Of a stretch of 64,000 bases of DNA, positions 11,711 to 20,729 are shown piece by piece (position 1 is the stretch's first letter; every line of letters begins with the position of its first letter). A program made the position numbers and the translations under genes. The notes under the pieces are model-generated. The model did no database searches, was not told the origin of the DNA, and saw nothing but the letters and a program-made list of their open reading frames with translations. The DNA lies in NCBI GenBank assembly GCA_030490835.1, contig CM059971.1, positions 3,356,545 to 3,420,544 of the forward strand. Direction: 5' to 3'. This DNA is from Annona cherimola (taxonomy: Eukaryota; Streptophyta; Magnoliopsida; Magnoliales; Annonaceae).

Positions 11711-11863
11711 TTTATGTTTAGTGTGATAGTGAAACAAATTCTTAGTTTGAGCCCAGAAGATGATGAGACAGCTCAAATCCTTCCTAGCTTTACTACTTTC
11801 ATGAAAGGATTAGTTTCATTCCCTATTAATATCTGTGGGACACCTTATGCCAAGGCAATTCAT
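11711..11863 (+). pseudogene. P450 remnant exon (FSVIVKQ ... GTPYAKAIH)
   Basis: Open frame [18 protein letters not shown] to GTPYAKAIH, ending at a good GTAAGT donor (11864). The expected acceptor position reads TCACAA, so the AG may have mutated to AA; this is inference from the family's exon boundary. Confidence 0.8.
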
Positions 11864-12057
11864 GTAAGTGTCAAAAAACCTTTTATCATGTCTTTTATTT
11901 AATTTTTCATGAATATATAGGTGGACAAATTTCTATATCCGTTGTAGTTTATTTGACGTGATATTTTTCAATTTGCAACAATTTTAAATGTGTTGCACAA
12001 ATCCAAAAGCTAGGTTCTAATTAGATGGTTGCTTGACATGAGTCCCTGGTTTAACAG

Positions 12058-12301
12058 GCAAAACAACAAATAAAAGCGATTACAAAGACAATATTACAAC
12101 AAAGGAGAGAAAAGAAATATGCAAAGACGAGAGAAGGATGAATTTCTTAGATATTTTGTTAATCCAAAAGGATCTGTCGGAAGAAGAAATACTTAGCTTG
12201 GTTCTCAATCTACTACTGGGAGGATATGAAACAACAGCTTGCTAATCGCCGTCATGGCCAAATTCCTTTGTAATTGCCCCAAGGCATTGAGAGAACTACG
12301 G
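12058..12301 (+). pseudogene. P450 remnant exon (I-helix) with two frameshifts
   Basis: Begins after TTAACAG with AKQQIKAITK. The frame breaks between 12130 and 12140 (AKTRE then FLDILL in another frame), and again near 12238-12241 just after GGYETTA (continuing LLIAVMAKFLCNCPKALREL in a third frame). Donor GTAAGA at 12302. Confidence 0.8.
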
Positions 12302-13389
12302 GTAAGATTACCATGCCTAATTTGCTAAGATATATATGATGGTTAGCTTAATAATCTATCATGTCTAGCTACATTAGAAAAGGCCTATATGTATTCTTTT
12401 TATGAAAAGAAAAGAAAAGTTTCATATGTTTTTTAATGTATTAATACTTTATATGATATTTATTCAAATAAAATCATTGCTTAGATAAGAATGTAACTAG
12501 GATAGAGTAACTGTGGGTTGACCCATTAAGCACCATAAAATGGGTAAGATAGGTTTATACTTTCTTACCTATAGGATAGGTATGTTCTAAGTAAAAAAGA
12601 TGTAATTCAATTACGATAGAGTAAAGGTTCAGAAACCATGAACCAACCCAAATTGCTAATATATATTTATCATGTCTTTTACTAAATATTTGTATATTTA
12701 AGCATATAAAAACTCGTTTGATTTATCTATTTTTTGGAATATTTAATACACATATTCTGATATTATACTATTACCATATTGATTACATGTTGTTAAGTAA
12801 GGTTTGTAATGGAATGATATTGTTCAAATACAATATGAAGACCATTTTAAAAAATTAAAATTGGAAGTGATTTGACCTTAAGAAAATAGAGTAGAGTAAT
12901 TCTGAATCAACCTGACTTAAAAAAAGGTAAGATAAGAGTTTTTGAAAAAGTAATAATAGAATCGAGCTAGACTTACCTAACCTAAGTTGCACACTTAGGC
13001 ATATATATTAGAAAAACAATTGTGAAATCAAAATTTAAATCAAACTATTTTAACAAGTTAATTTTATACTATTTTTGAATAAGGCAAATATATACATTAC
13101 ATATCCTATTCAAATGAAAAGTAGAATGCCCTTAAAATAAATAATTTCAAATACAATAGTAAGATAGATACTAATTTCATGATTGAATGAGCCGCTTTTG
13201 TAGCAGATTGCATCATAATTGTAGTGCAATATGGCTTTATTGGAACACTTCTTATATATACATAGAGAGTCTAGTTTCATGCAATTGTATTCATTTTTAT
13301 CACCTTATTGATTAATGGAAAATCTGTTTCATTTCTTGTGTTTAGCATCATTTATTGGTCATTGGATGTATGCATTTTGTCATTAAAAG
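12302..13389 (+). other. P450 pseudogene intron, AT-rich
   Basis: No inserted element could be delimited. It has a loose internal repeat of AGGATAGAGTAA / ACGATAGAGTAA-type words at 12490-12625 and 12880-12900. Confidence 0.4.
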
Positions 13390-13552
13390 GAAGAGCATGA
13401 GAAGGTGAGAAGGGAGAAAGTGGGAGAACAATTGGGATGGGACGACTACAAGTGCATAAATTTCACTCCGGATCTCATTCATGAAGCGCTTTGCTGAGGA
13501 AATATAGTGAAGTTTGTCCATAGAAAAGCTATAAAACACATATAGTACAAAG
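13390..13552 (+). pseudogene. P450 remnant exon (K-helix) with two stops and a lost ExxR arginine
   Basis: Starts EEHEKVRREKVG after an AAAAG acceptor. EALC replaces the conserved EALR, a TGA stop at 13495-13497 sits where the family has Cys, GNIVKFVHRKAIKH follows, and a TAG stop lies at 13543-13545. Ends at GTGAGT. Confidence 0.8.
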
Positions 13553-13630
13553 GTGAGTTCTCCCATATCACAACTACGTTTTCAGCTATTAATATTCTTT
13601 CGAAAACAGCCAATAACATATATGAGTTCT

Positions 13631-13940
13631 GATGTAGTGCACCCGAGTGCAAAACCCATTTTTTTAATTGTTTTGAAAAATTTTATATAATTTTTAATCT
13701 AGGTGTATTTAACATATATATCAATTTTTACATTTTTGAAGACTTTTAGATATTTTTATTTTTTAAAATATAAATTACAAAACTACCACTGATTTTAAAA
13801 AATAAAAAAATCTAGAAATTTTTAAAAACGGTAAAAATTTATAAACATGATAAATACATACAAATTAACAGTTGTATAAAAAAAATTTCAGAAACAAATA
13901 AAAAAAATAAGTGAGATGCATTCAGGTGCATTTAGTCATC
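13631..13940. mobile_element. Foldback MITE in the P450 pseudogene intron
   Basis: Ends GATGTAGTGCACCCGAGTGC and (inverted) GATGACTAAATGCACCTGAA; palindromic AT-rich interior with AAATTTTTACC-like words. Same family as 5910-6325 and 17534-17871. Confidence 0.65.
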
Positions 13941-15237
13941 AGCGAACATATATTGGTTTTTGACAAACAAATGTGATGTAACATTTTTTCTTATCATGGC
14001 GATATAACTGATGCTTTAACTAGTATTCTTAAACCACTTTGAAAACATATTACCATATTAGTCTTAATATCATCAAATTCTAATCCATTTTGGCATGAAA
14101 TAGTTCTATTTATTTTGGTCTCAATTTTGAGTAGTCGGCTCCTAACTGTAGATGGCCTATTGCGTGTATTGGCCATTTCCTCCAGCTTTTACTAAAATAA
14201 ATTTCATTTAATGTTGCCAATTTTTTAGCTGTATATAATATATATTTGGTTGTATTAGATATATGTTGGCTAAAATTGATTATTTACCTTTAAATAATTG
14301 GTTCCTTTTTAGTAATATCATTTCGTTAAATGTACCCCCGTGAATGCAATCAAAATTAACATTTAATGTAGCTATTAAAATTTGATTACAATAGCAATAC
14401 ACTTTCGCTGCAATTAGAGTAGGATTTGGCATCAAATGGAGCTAAATCTTTGGTAGCATTTGATCATAAGCAACGTAAAATTAAAATTTTGGCTTCACAG
14501 AAGTGGGCATATATGTTTCACTTTCTTGTAGCGTTATTACTGAGAATATTATGCATTTGCTGCCTAATTTAGCTATCTTAAATTTAGTTGAGTGCTTAAT
14601 TTACCTAGTTTTTGACCTTTTGATTCACTAGCTATAACAAAATGTACTTTTGGCATTTATCAAAATTCTTCACTACAAAAATTTTAGCTTTTACCAACTA
14701 ACTTTTTCTTATAAATTGCAGCCTTTAGTTGTTAATAGTTAGCAGCATATGTCATGTAGCAATTACTAAGAAGAAATTTAGTTTCTAGTACTTCATTATT
14801 CTTTTACTAGGCAATCAAATTCTGTGGTGGTTGTAAAATATTATCATATGCAAAGAAAATTTTCCTTATCATAAGTAAGAAAAATTTCATCGCTCTTAAA
14901 TTAGTAAGAAAAATTTCATTGCTCTTAAACTTTTTAATCATAAGAAAATTTCTCCTTACACATACATTTCGTAGCCGGAAAGTAACTTTCTTGGAGAGGT
15001 TGTTGATGTCTATTAGCAATGGAACGTCATATGAAAAGATGCTTATATACACCATTGATGCCTCTTTAGGTTTCATATAACCTTATAGTTATCAGTGATT
15101 TGGAATTTGTTTGAGCCTACCAAAGCTCCCATGTAGAAATGTTATTGTACAGAAATTGATGGGTTTTTTAATTAAGTAGTTAATTAAATGCCAAAATTTG
15201 TCTTTTTTCTTTAACGTGATTTGGATTTGTCTAAAAG
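13941..15237 (+). other. Rest of P450 pseudogene intron
   Basis: AT-rich. No element or gene recognised. A short tandem repeat AAGAAAAATTTCATYGCTCT occurs twice at about 14877-14936. Confidence 0.4.
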
Positions 15238-15344
15238 GCATGGAGATTCCAGCTGGGTGGAAGGTTCTTCCCGTCTTCTGCGTAGTTCACCTTGATCCTT
15301 AAAATTAATCAAACCCTTTACAATTCAATCCTTGGAGATGACAG
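15238..15344 (+). pseudogene. P450 remnant exon (IPAGWKVLPVF) with three stops
   Basis: The split Gly codon joins the previous exon correctly; then MEIPAGWKVLPVFCVVHLDP is open, followed by TAA, TAA, and a TGA at the place of the family's Trp in the PxRW motif. Ends at GTCAGT. Confidence 0.75.
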
Positions 15345-15467
15345 GTCAGTTTTTAGCTGAACTATATGTTACGTGAGAGTCTACTTGCAAAAGAAGCATT
15401 AATCTTCTTCTTAATCTAAAATAAAAGCTAATTAATTTGTGCTAGATATTGACTCATATATATATAT

Positions 15468-16149
15468 GAGAAGTGATCCTATTAGCTCGGCTAAGCAAAA
15501 TTTCACTTAGTCCACCTCAAAAAATATATTTACAACATTTTTTTTTGCTTTTTATTTATACGCATATTTATCGAAATGTATTTAATATACAAAACAAGTT
15601 TTATGATTTTTGGATATGGTTATATATATTTTTTAAAATTTTTAAAGATGGTGGTATTTTAAATATGTGTATACATATAGATGATTAAAAATATAAAAAT
15701 ATATATATACACAATATCAAAAACAGTAAAACTTAATTTATATATTAAATATACTTAGATAAACAAATGTAGGAAGAAAAAACAAAAAATTAAAAATTAA
15801 AAATGAATTTTTGAGGTAAGCTAAGTGAGATATTTGTTTAACTCGAACTAATAAGGGTGTGTTTGGTAATAAGTGAAAATTGTCAAGTTAAAACTTTTCA
15901 ATCTAAAACTTTTCAATCTCCACGACTACCATATTTTTTAATAATTTCTTCACATTTTTCTATACAATTACCCTAATTTTCAATCTTTTCTACACAACTA
16001 CCAACACAACTAACCTATCTATTTCAACTTTATCCTATTTATTTTTCATCATTACCCCTATCATATCACATCATTTGACAACTTCTACTCTCTATAACTT
16101 TTCATCAAAAGTTTTATCCATTCCCAAATACACCCTAAGATTATTTCTC
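15468..16149. mobile_element. Mutator-like foldback MITE, interrupted by a Tourist MITE
   Basis: Left end GAGAAGTGATCCTATTAGCTC matches the element at 4107-4506. The right end is split: CTCGAACTAATA (to 15853) and, after the nested insertion, AGATTATTTCTC (to 16149) together invert the left end. Not counting the insert it is about 400 bp, like its sister. It lies in the last intron of the P450 pseudogene. Confidence 0.75.
15855..16135. mobile_element. Tourist-like MITE nested in a foldback MITE, TAA target duplication
   Basis: GGGTGTGTTTGGTAATAAG to CCCAAATACACCC, flanked by TAA at 15852-15854 and 16136-16138. Removing it restores the right terminus of the surrounding foldback, which fixes the order of events. 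Confidence 0.88.
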
Positions 16150-16506
16150 AATAATTAAGGTCTATTTGAAAAGTCGATGATGAATGTAAAACTTGTCATG
16201 TGGATGTGCCTTAGTGGTCTTTCAATCCAGCAGAAGTTTGTCGACCGTACCGTTAGCAATTCGAACAGTGAGAAAATGTTAGTACATGAGAAGAAGTCGA
16301 CCAAACTCCACTCTCGTCTCTATCAGTTGCGTCGCTTCTTGAGTTGATAATTCATCGCAATTGAAGTTATTAATTGTTGCTAGCATCATCTTATTTGTGA
16401 CATTGGAAGTAGTGGGACGCAGTAAATCAGCGTCATTCGTGGTGCTAGACATATGAAAATACGACAATCTCGTACCAACTCCACAACTGCAGTTGCATGT
16501 GACAGA
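16150..16506. other. Unassigned segment between two MITEs
   Basis: More complex sequence than its surroundings. The minus strand has a 62-codon frame (16279-16467, with MSSTTNDADLL and STQEATQLIETRVEFGRLL) of no recognised family. It may be a gene fragment or chance. Confidence 0.25.
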
Positions 16507-16507
16507 C

Positions 16508-16747
16508 CATCAAAATTTTTGATGAAAAGTTGTAGAGAGTAGAAGTTGCCAAATGATGTGATATGATAGGGGTAATGATGAGGAATAAATAAGATAAAGT
16601 TGAAATAGATAGGTTAGTTGTGTTGGTAGTTATGTAAAAATGATTGAAAAGTAGGATAATTGTATAAAAAAATGATTAAAAAATATGATAATTGTGAAAA
16701 GTGAAAAGTTTTAACCTGACAACTTTTACTTATTACCAAACACACCC
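16508..16747. mobile_element. Truncated Tourist-like MITE, reverse orientation
   Basis: The right end ACCAAACACACCC is followed by TTA; the left terminal inverted repeat is missing and the element begins within ATCAAAATTTTTGATGAAAA. It opposes the copy at 15855-16135. Confidence 0.7.
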
Positions 16748-16861
16748 TTAATGCATCAAAAATTGGTGGGTTAAAATACGATAAAAAGTTTTAGCCCGAA
16801 CCAAGCAACCCCTTAAATTTATAAAAACTCTTTTTTCTAAACTAATCGAATTTTTGTGAAG

Positions 16862-17107
16862 GATAATGGGAAGAATAAGACAAGCGAGGAAAGGATAGGA
16901 GGAAAGAAGTTGACACCGTTTGGGGGAGGGCGAAGGCTTTGTCCTGGCTTAGATCTTGCCAAGCTTGGAACTGCTCTTTTCCTTCATTATCTTGTGCTTA
17001 ACTTATCGTGGACTACTCTCATTGAAGATGATGGGCTCATGTCTTTTCCATTTCTTGACTTCAAGCGTGGCTTTCCCATCTCCATACAACCATTCTTACC
17101 AATTTGA
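16862..17107 (+). pseudogene. P450 remnant last exon (heme-binding loop)
   Basis: Open for 81 codons to its natural TGA stop. Contains LTPFGGGRRLCPG (FxxGxRxCxG with the heme-ligand Cys) and the C-terminal LHYLVLNLSW and DFKRGFPISIQP blocks. The best-preserved part of the gene. Confidence 0.85.
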
Positions 17108-17533
17108 TTAAATTAATCATGTGATTGATGAAATAGCTTTCATAAAATGTGATTGGTGAAGCCGTCGACTGAACAAATTTTGCAAAAAGTTTTTTCGGAA
17201 TTTATTTTTAAAATACGCCGTTTACAGCATCCGTTTGTACATAGGAGTGCGACGACGGGCGAGAGGAGACGCGAAAGCTCGGGACGACGGGAAGAGAGGT
17301 GAGAGGAGGAGCTGCGCGCGAAATGCAAAGCTTGGAAATTGAAATCTCCAAAAGCAGGGGACTCTGTGCAGGGAAGCCACCTATCCTGGCATTCGGACAG
17401 TGGCCGGCCCGCAAATCTCTCCTCCTCGACGCGCGCGCCAAATCCAACGACTAGAGATTTCCATGCCGAATTCGACGGTGCTGGGAGGCCGGGAGCAAGG
17501 AAGCTCCGCTGCTCCCCGGAGCAGGAGATTTAA
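17108..17533. other. GC-rich block downstream of the P450 pseudogene
   Basis: About 17220-17530 is GC-rich with GCGCGC, CGACGACGGG and CGGCCGG words and several overlapping open frames on both strands, as expected of GC-rich DNA. No protein family recognised. It could be a promoter/5' exon of a lost gene. It is interrupted at 17534 by a MITE. Confidence 0.35.
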
Positions 17534-17871
17534 GGACTTCGGTTGTATGCTCCCGGGGCTTGGGCGCATATACTTATTTTTTATTTTTTAAAATTTTTTT
17601 TATAAATTTATTAGCCTAAGTGTATTTAACGTATGTATCAATTTTTACCATTTTTGGAGATTTTTATATATTTATTTTTTATTTTTGAAAATCAGCGGCA
17701 TTTTAGTAATTTTAAAATACCTAAAATACCACTGATTTTTAAAAATTAAAAATAAATATCTAAAATACTCCAAAAATGGTAAAAATTTACCCAAAGATTA
17801 AATATAGTACCCAAGTATGTACTCGGAAGCATACAATGCTGCATGCTCCTAGGAGCATATAACCGAAGTCC
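17534..17871. mobile_element. Foldback MITE, 338 bp, 9-bp target duplication
   Basis: Inverted ends GGACTTCGGTTGTATGCTCC and AGGAGCATATAACCGAAGTC(C); flanked by GAGATTTAA at 17525-17533 and 17872-17880. Nested inverted repeats (ATGCTCC, GCATATACTT) and an AT-rich palindromic middle. Mutator-like by target size. Confidence 0.82.
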
Positions 17872-17920
17872 GAGATTTAATGGGGATAATGATCCCAAAT
17901 TCGAAGTGGCGTGCTTGAGA

Positions 17921-18372
17921 CCTGATTTGTTGCACTGGGAGCAGATAGCGCTCTCTACTCCCGGGTGCATATACTTATTTTTTTATTTTTTAAATTTTTT
18001 TTATAAAACTGTTAATCTATGTGTATTTAACATGTATATAAATTTTTACCATTTTGGAGTATTTTAGATATTTATTTTTTATTTTTGAAAATCATTGGCA
18101 TTTTAGGTAATTTAAAAATGGTAAAAATTTATACACGTGTTAAATACATCTAGATTAAGAATGTTATAAAAAAAATTCTAAAAAAATAAAAATAAATAAG
18201 TATATGTACTCGAGAGCAGAGAGCACTGCCTGCTCTCGGGTGCAAACAACATGTGGCAGTAAAGGGTCCTGATTTGTTGCACCCGGGAGCAGGCAGCGCT
18301 CTCTGCTTCCAAATGTATATACTTATTTTTTTATTTTTTTGAAATTTTTTTATAAAAATGGTAATCTAATAA
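17921..18372. repeat. Tandem foldback elements, second unit truncated
   Basis: CCTGATTTG at 17921-17929 is followed by a foldback element (TTGCACTGGGAGCAG ... CTGCTCTCGGGTGCAA, to about 18249). The same CCTGATTTG recurs at 18270-18278, followed by TTGCACCCGGGAGCAG, the start of a second element that stops near 18372. The unit length is 349 bp. It reads either as a 9-bp target duplication beside a second insertion or as a tandem duplication; the identical junctions favour the latter. Confidence 0.65.
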
Positions 18373-18690
18373 CCTTAAGCGGGAACAAGTAGCCTGGTAG
18401 CCAAGCCCACGACAACACAGCCTCGGAAGTCTTCACCAAACATAGAAGGCAACACGCGGAACAGCAGTCTGCCAAATGAGTTGCTTGGAGCTGCGGAGCG
18501 AGCTGAGGTTGCCAGTAAAAAATGAACGGGTGGAACAAAAATGAATAGTCCTGCAGCTTAAAATCGCATAGCCGCGGAACGAGTCTGACGCTGAACTTCA
18601 CCTCAAGCTTTGTTATTTTACCGACGCAGAATCGGCCACGCCACTTCTTACCCGGCATGAAATCTGCCCGAGAACTTTAGTCCCGCGTCC
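18373..18690. other. Unassigned moderately GC-rich segment
   Basis: A 102-codon minus-strand frame (18350-18658) covers most of it but shows no known domain and starts in transposon-derived sequence. Not called a gene. Confidence 0.3.
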
Positions 18691-18693
18691 TCA

Positions 18694-18969
18694 GGGTGTG
18701 GAAATGCTTAAAACTTTTGATGAAAAATTATAAAGAGTTGTAGTTGTTGAATAATATGATATAATAAGGATAATGATAAAAAGTAAATAAGATAAAGTTG
18801 AAAAAGATAGATTAGTTGTATAAGTAGTTAGGTAGAAATGATTGAAAAATAGAATAGTTATATAGAAAAATGCGAAAAATGATTAAAAATAGGATAATTG
18901 TAGAGAGTAAAAAGTCTTAGATTGAAAAGTTTTAACTTGACTTTTTTTTATTGATTAACAAACATACCC
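18694..18969. mobile_element. Tourist-like MITE, TCA target duplication
   Basis: GGGTGTGGAAATGC at left, AACAAACATACCC at right, TCA at 18691-18693 and 18970-18972. The interior is the reverse orientation of the family. Confidence 0.8.
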
Positions 18970-19139
18970 TCAATTTATTAGTATCGAAGTCCTGCAGGTC
19001 TATTCACACCTCCACCCTAGACGTCTATGAATACCTCATTTAGCCACATACAACAATATAACCCCAACGGAAGCGACTCAACTCTCCCTTCCAACAGACA
19101 AAGTAAGTCCTCAGCATTTTTTTAACTTCCTTTGAGCAC

Positions 19140-19330
19140 AATATTTTTTTTATATATACATGTATATATATTTTAAAGGCCTTTAAAAATATATATTATT
19201 TTCTAAAATATATATATATAAATGGCCTTCAAAAACATATATTATTCCCTAAAATATAGATATATCTTAAAGGGCTTTCAAAAATATATATATATTATTT
19301 TCTAAAATATTTATTATTATTATTATTATT
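19140..19330. repeat. AT-rich tandem repeat, about three units of 60-65 bp
   Basis: Units centre on GGCCTTYAAAAAYATATATTA followed by TYTAAAATATA. Degenerate and bounded by (TTA)n. Confidence 0.6.
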
Positions 19331-19338
19331 ATAAAAAA

Positions 19339-19850
19339 TTACTTTTCCCCATGAGGACACTCCCCGATTGGCGGGTTGAATCAACACACGGGATTAAGTA
19401 TTTTTCTCCTACTAAAAAAATATGCATATATATTATAGTCATTATTATTTTAAAGAAATATATATATACTTTTTCCCCACGTGGATGCTCCCCGATTGGC
19501 GGGTTGAATTGACGCACGGGGTTAAGTATTTTTCTCCTTTTTCAAAAATTTTTTTTGTCATTACCATTATTATTTAAATATATATATATATATACATATA
19601 CACTTCTCCCCAATTAAATATTCCCCAGGTAGTAGGTTGAATAGATACACGGAGTTGGTTATTTTCTCCACTTCCAAAAATTTTTATCATTATTATTATT
19701 ATCATAAAAATATATATACATATATACATTTATACTTCTCCCTAAGTAGAAATTCACCAAGTGGTGGGTTGAATAGATACACGAGATTGAGTATTTTTTC
19801 CCTCTTAAAATTTTTTTTATCATTATTATTATTATTATAAAAAAAAAAAT
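19339..19850. repeat. Minisatellite, four units with a period near 131 bp
   Basis: Units start near 19339, 19469, 19600 and 19731. Each has a CTTYTCCCC-like head, the core GGGTTGAATMRAYRCACG, a GTATTTTTCTCC segment, and a (TTA)n/(AT)n tail. The first two units share CTCCCCGATTGGCGGGTTGA exactly; the last two share GGTTGAATAGATACACG, so the array grew in steps. Confidence 0.85.
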
Positions 19851-19859
19851 CAATTTTGA

Positions 19860-20229
19860 ACCTTATAAGGCCATTGTGCCAATTTGCCGCGCTGCCAAAA
19901 CGGAATCATCAAACCGCACTTGGTTTTCATGGTCTGGGCAATCAAATTATAATGAATCTATCTAGGTCCTATTCTTGCTATAACATGAGAAATTTTTCTT
20001 AGTGGACCTACTGCGACACTTTGCCCTCACTCGAAGACTACGTATGATCCACCGAGCTCGCTAAATGAAAGCAACCTACGGAGGACATACAAATCCAAAA
20101 AGATGGAGTAGTTGTTTTGCATTAAAATACTATGAAAATTCTCTTCTTTACTCAAGATTGGGAGTTTATAGAGCCATTGTGATTTGAACACGAGTAAATT
20201 CTATACAGCTCACATATGAAAATCAAGGC
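19860..20229. other. No gene or repeat recognised
   Basis: Unique, moderately AT-rich sequence with no notable open frame. Confidence 0.4.
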
Positions 20230-20560
20230 AGATAATTTTTACCCGCACCTCTCCATTTGGGCTCAAAACCCTTCAAAAAGACCCGATTGAACCCAAAACA
20301 TTTCCAACAAGCCCACTTGGGCCCAAAACTCCTCAACAAACACAGAAAAAGTCCAAAAACCTCTCAACCGACCCATTTGAGTTCAAAACTCTTCAGCAGG
20401 CCTAGAAAGGCCCAAAACCCTTCAACAATGGTCTGAAACTCTTTAGCATGCCTATTTGGGCCCAAAAGCTTCAAAAGCTTCCCAACAAGCCCACTTGAGC
20501 CCAAAACTCTCAACCAACCCATTTGAGCCCAAAACGCTTCCAAAAGGATTTTCTCATAGA
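20230..20560. repeat. Degenerate tandem repeat with CCCAAAACYCTTCAACA core
   Basis: About nine units of 30-45 bp built on (A/G)CCCAYTTGRGCCCAAAAC followed by TCTTCAACA. The minus-strand 73-codon frame here is just the translated repeat (LLGPNR, GLLKSFELKWVG) and not a gene. Confidence 0.7.
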
Positions 20561-20729
20561 GATATAAAATCAGAATGTAGAACACAATGCAAATATTTAT
20601 GTGATATACTTTTTGGACTCGGTTAAAGGATTAAATGCTTTAAAATTTTGCTGGGGGGAATTAATTAAGCATTTATTTCCAAACGAGCATGATTTTTCCA
20701 GGCCAAAACACCATCCTTTGCCTAAAAAT

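Larger units (their letters stand above)
10717..17107 (+). pseudogene. Cytochrome P450 pseudogene, CYP724-like (brassinosteroid C-22 hydroxylase type)
   Basis: Six exons of a CYP85-clan P450 lie in order at 10717-11044, 11711-11863, 12058-12301, 13390-13552, 15238-15344 and 16862-17107. Together they cover the family from the SHLFG region to the C terminus. Recognisable landmarks are the FSVIVKQ and GTPYAKA blocks, the I-helix GGYETT, GNIVKFVHRKA, IPAGWKVLPVF and the heme-binding FGGGRRLCPG with its cysteine. Intact relatives (rice D11, CYP724B) hydroxylate C-22 of sterol precursors at the endoplasmic reticulum. This copy cannot make an enzyme: the membrane-anchor exon is absent, exon 3 here has two frameshifts, five in-frame stops interrupt later exons, and the K-helix ExxR reads EALC. 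CYP724 assignment is from remembered family motifs; CYP90 is the nearest alternative. Confidence 0.88.

Noticed and set aside
16200..16275. tRNA-like sequence with TTCGAA near 16258
   Set aside because: No acceptor or anticodon stem could be formed around it.
17140..17591. Several overlapping open frames on both strands after the P450
   Set aside because: GC-rich DNA has few stops by chance; the frames conflict and one runs into a MITE.
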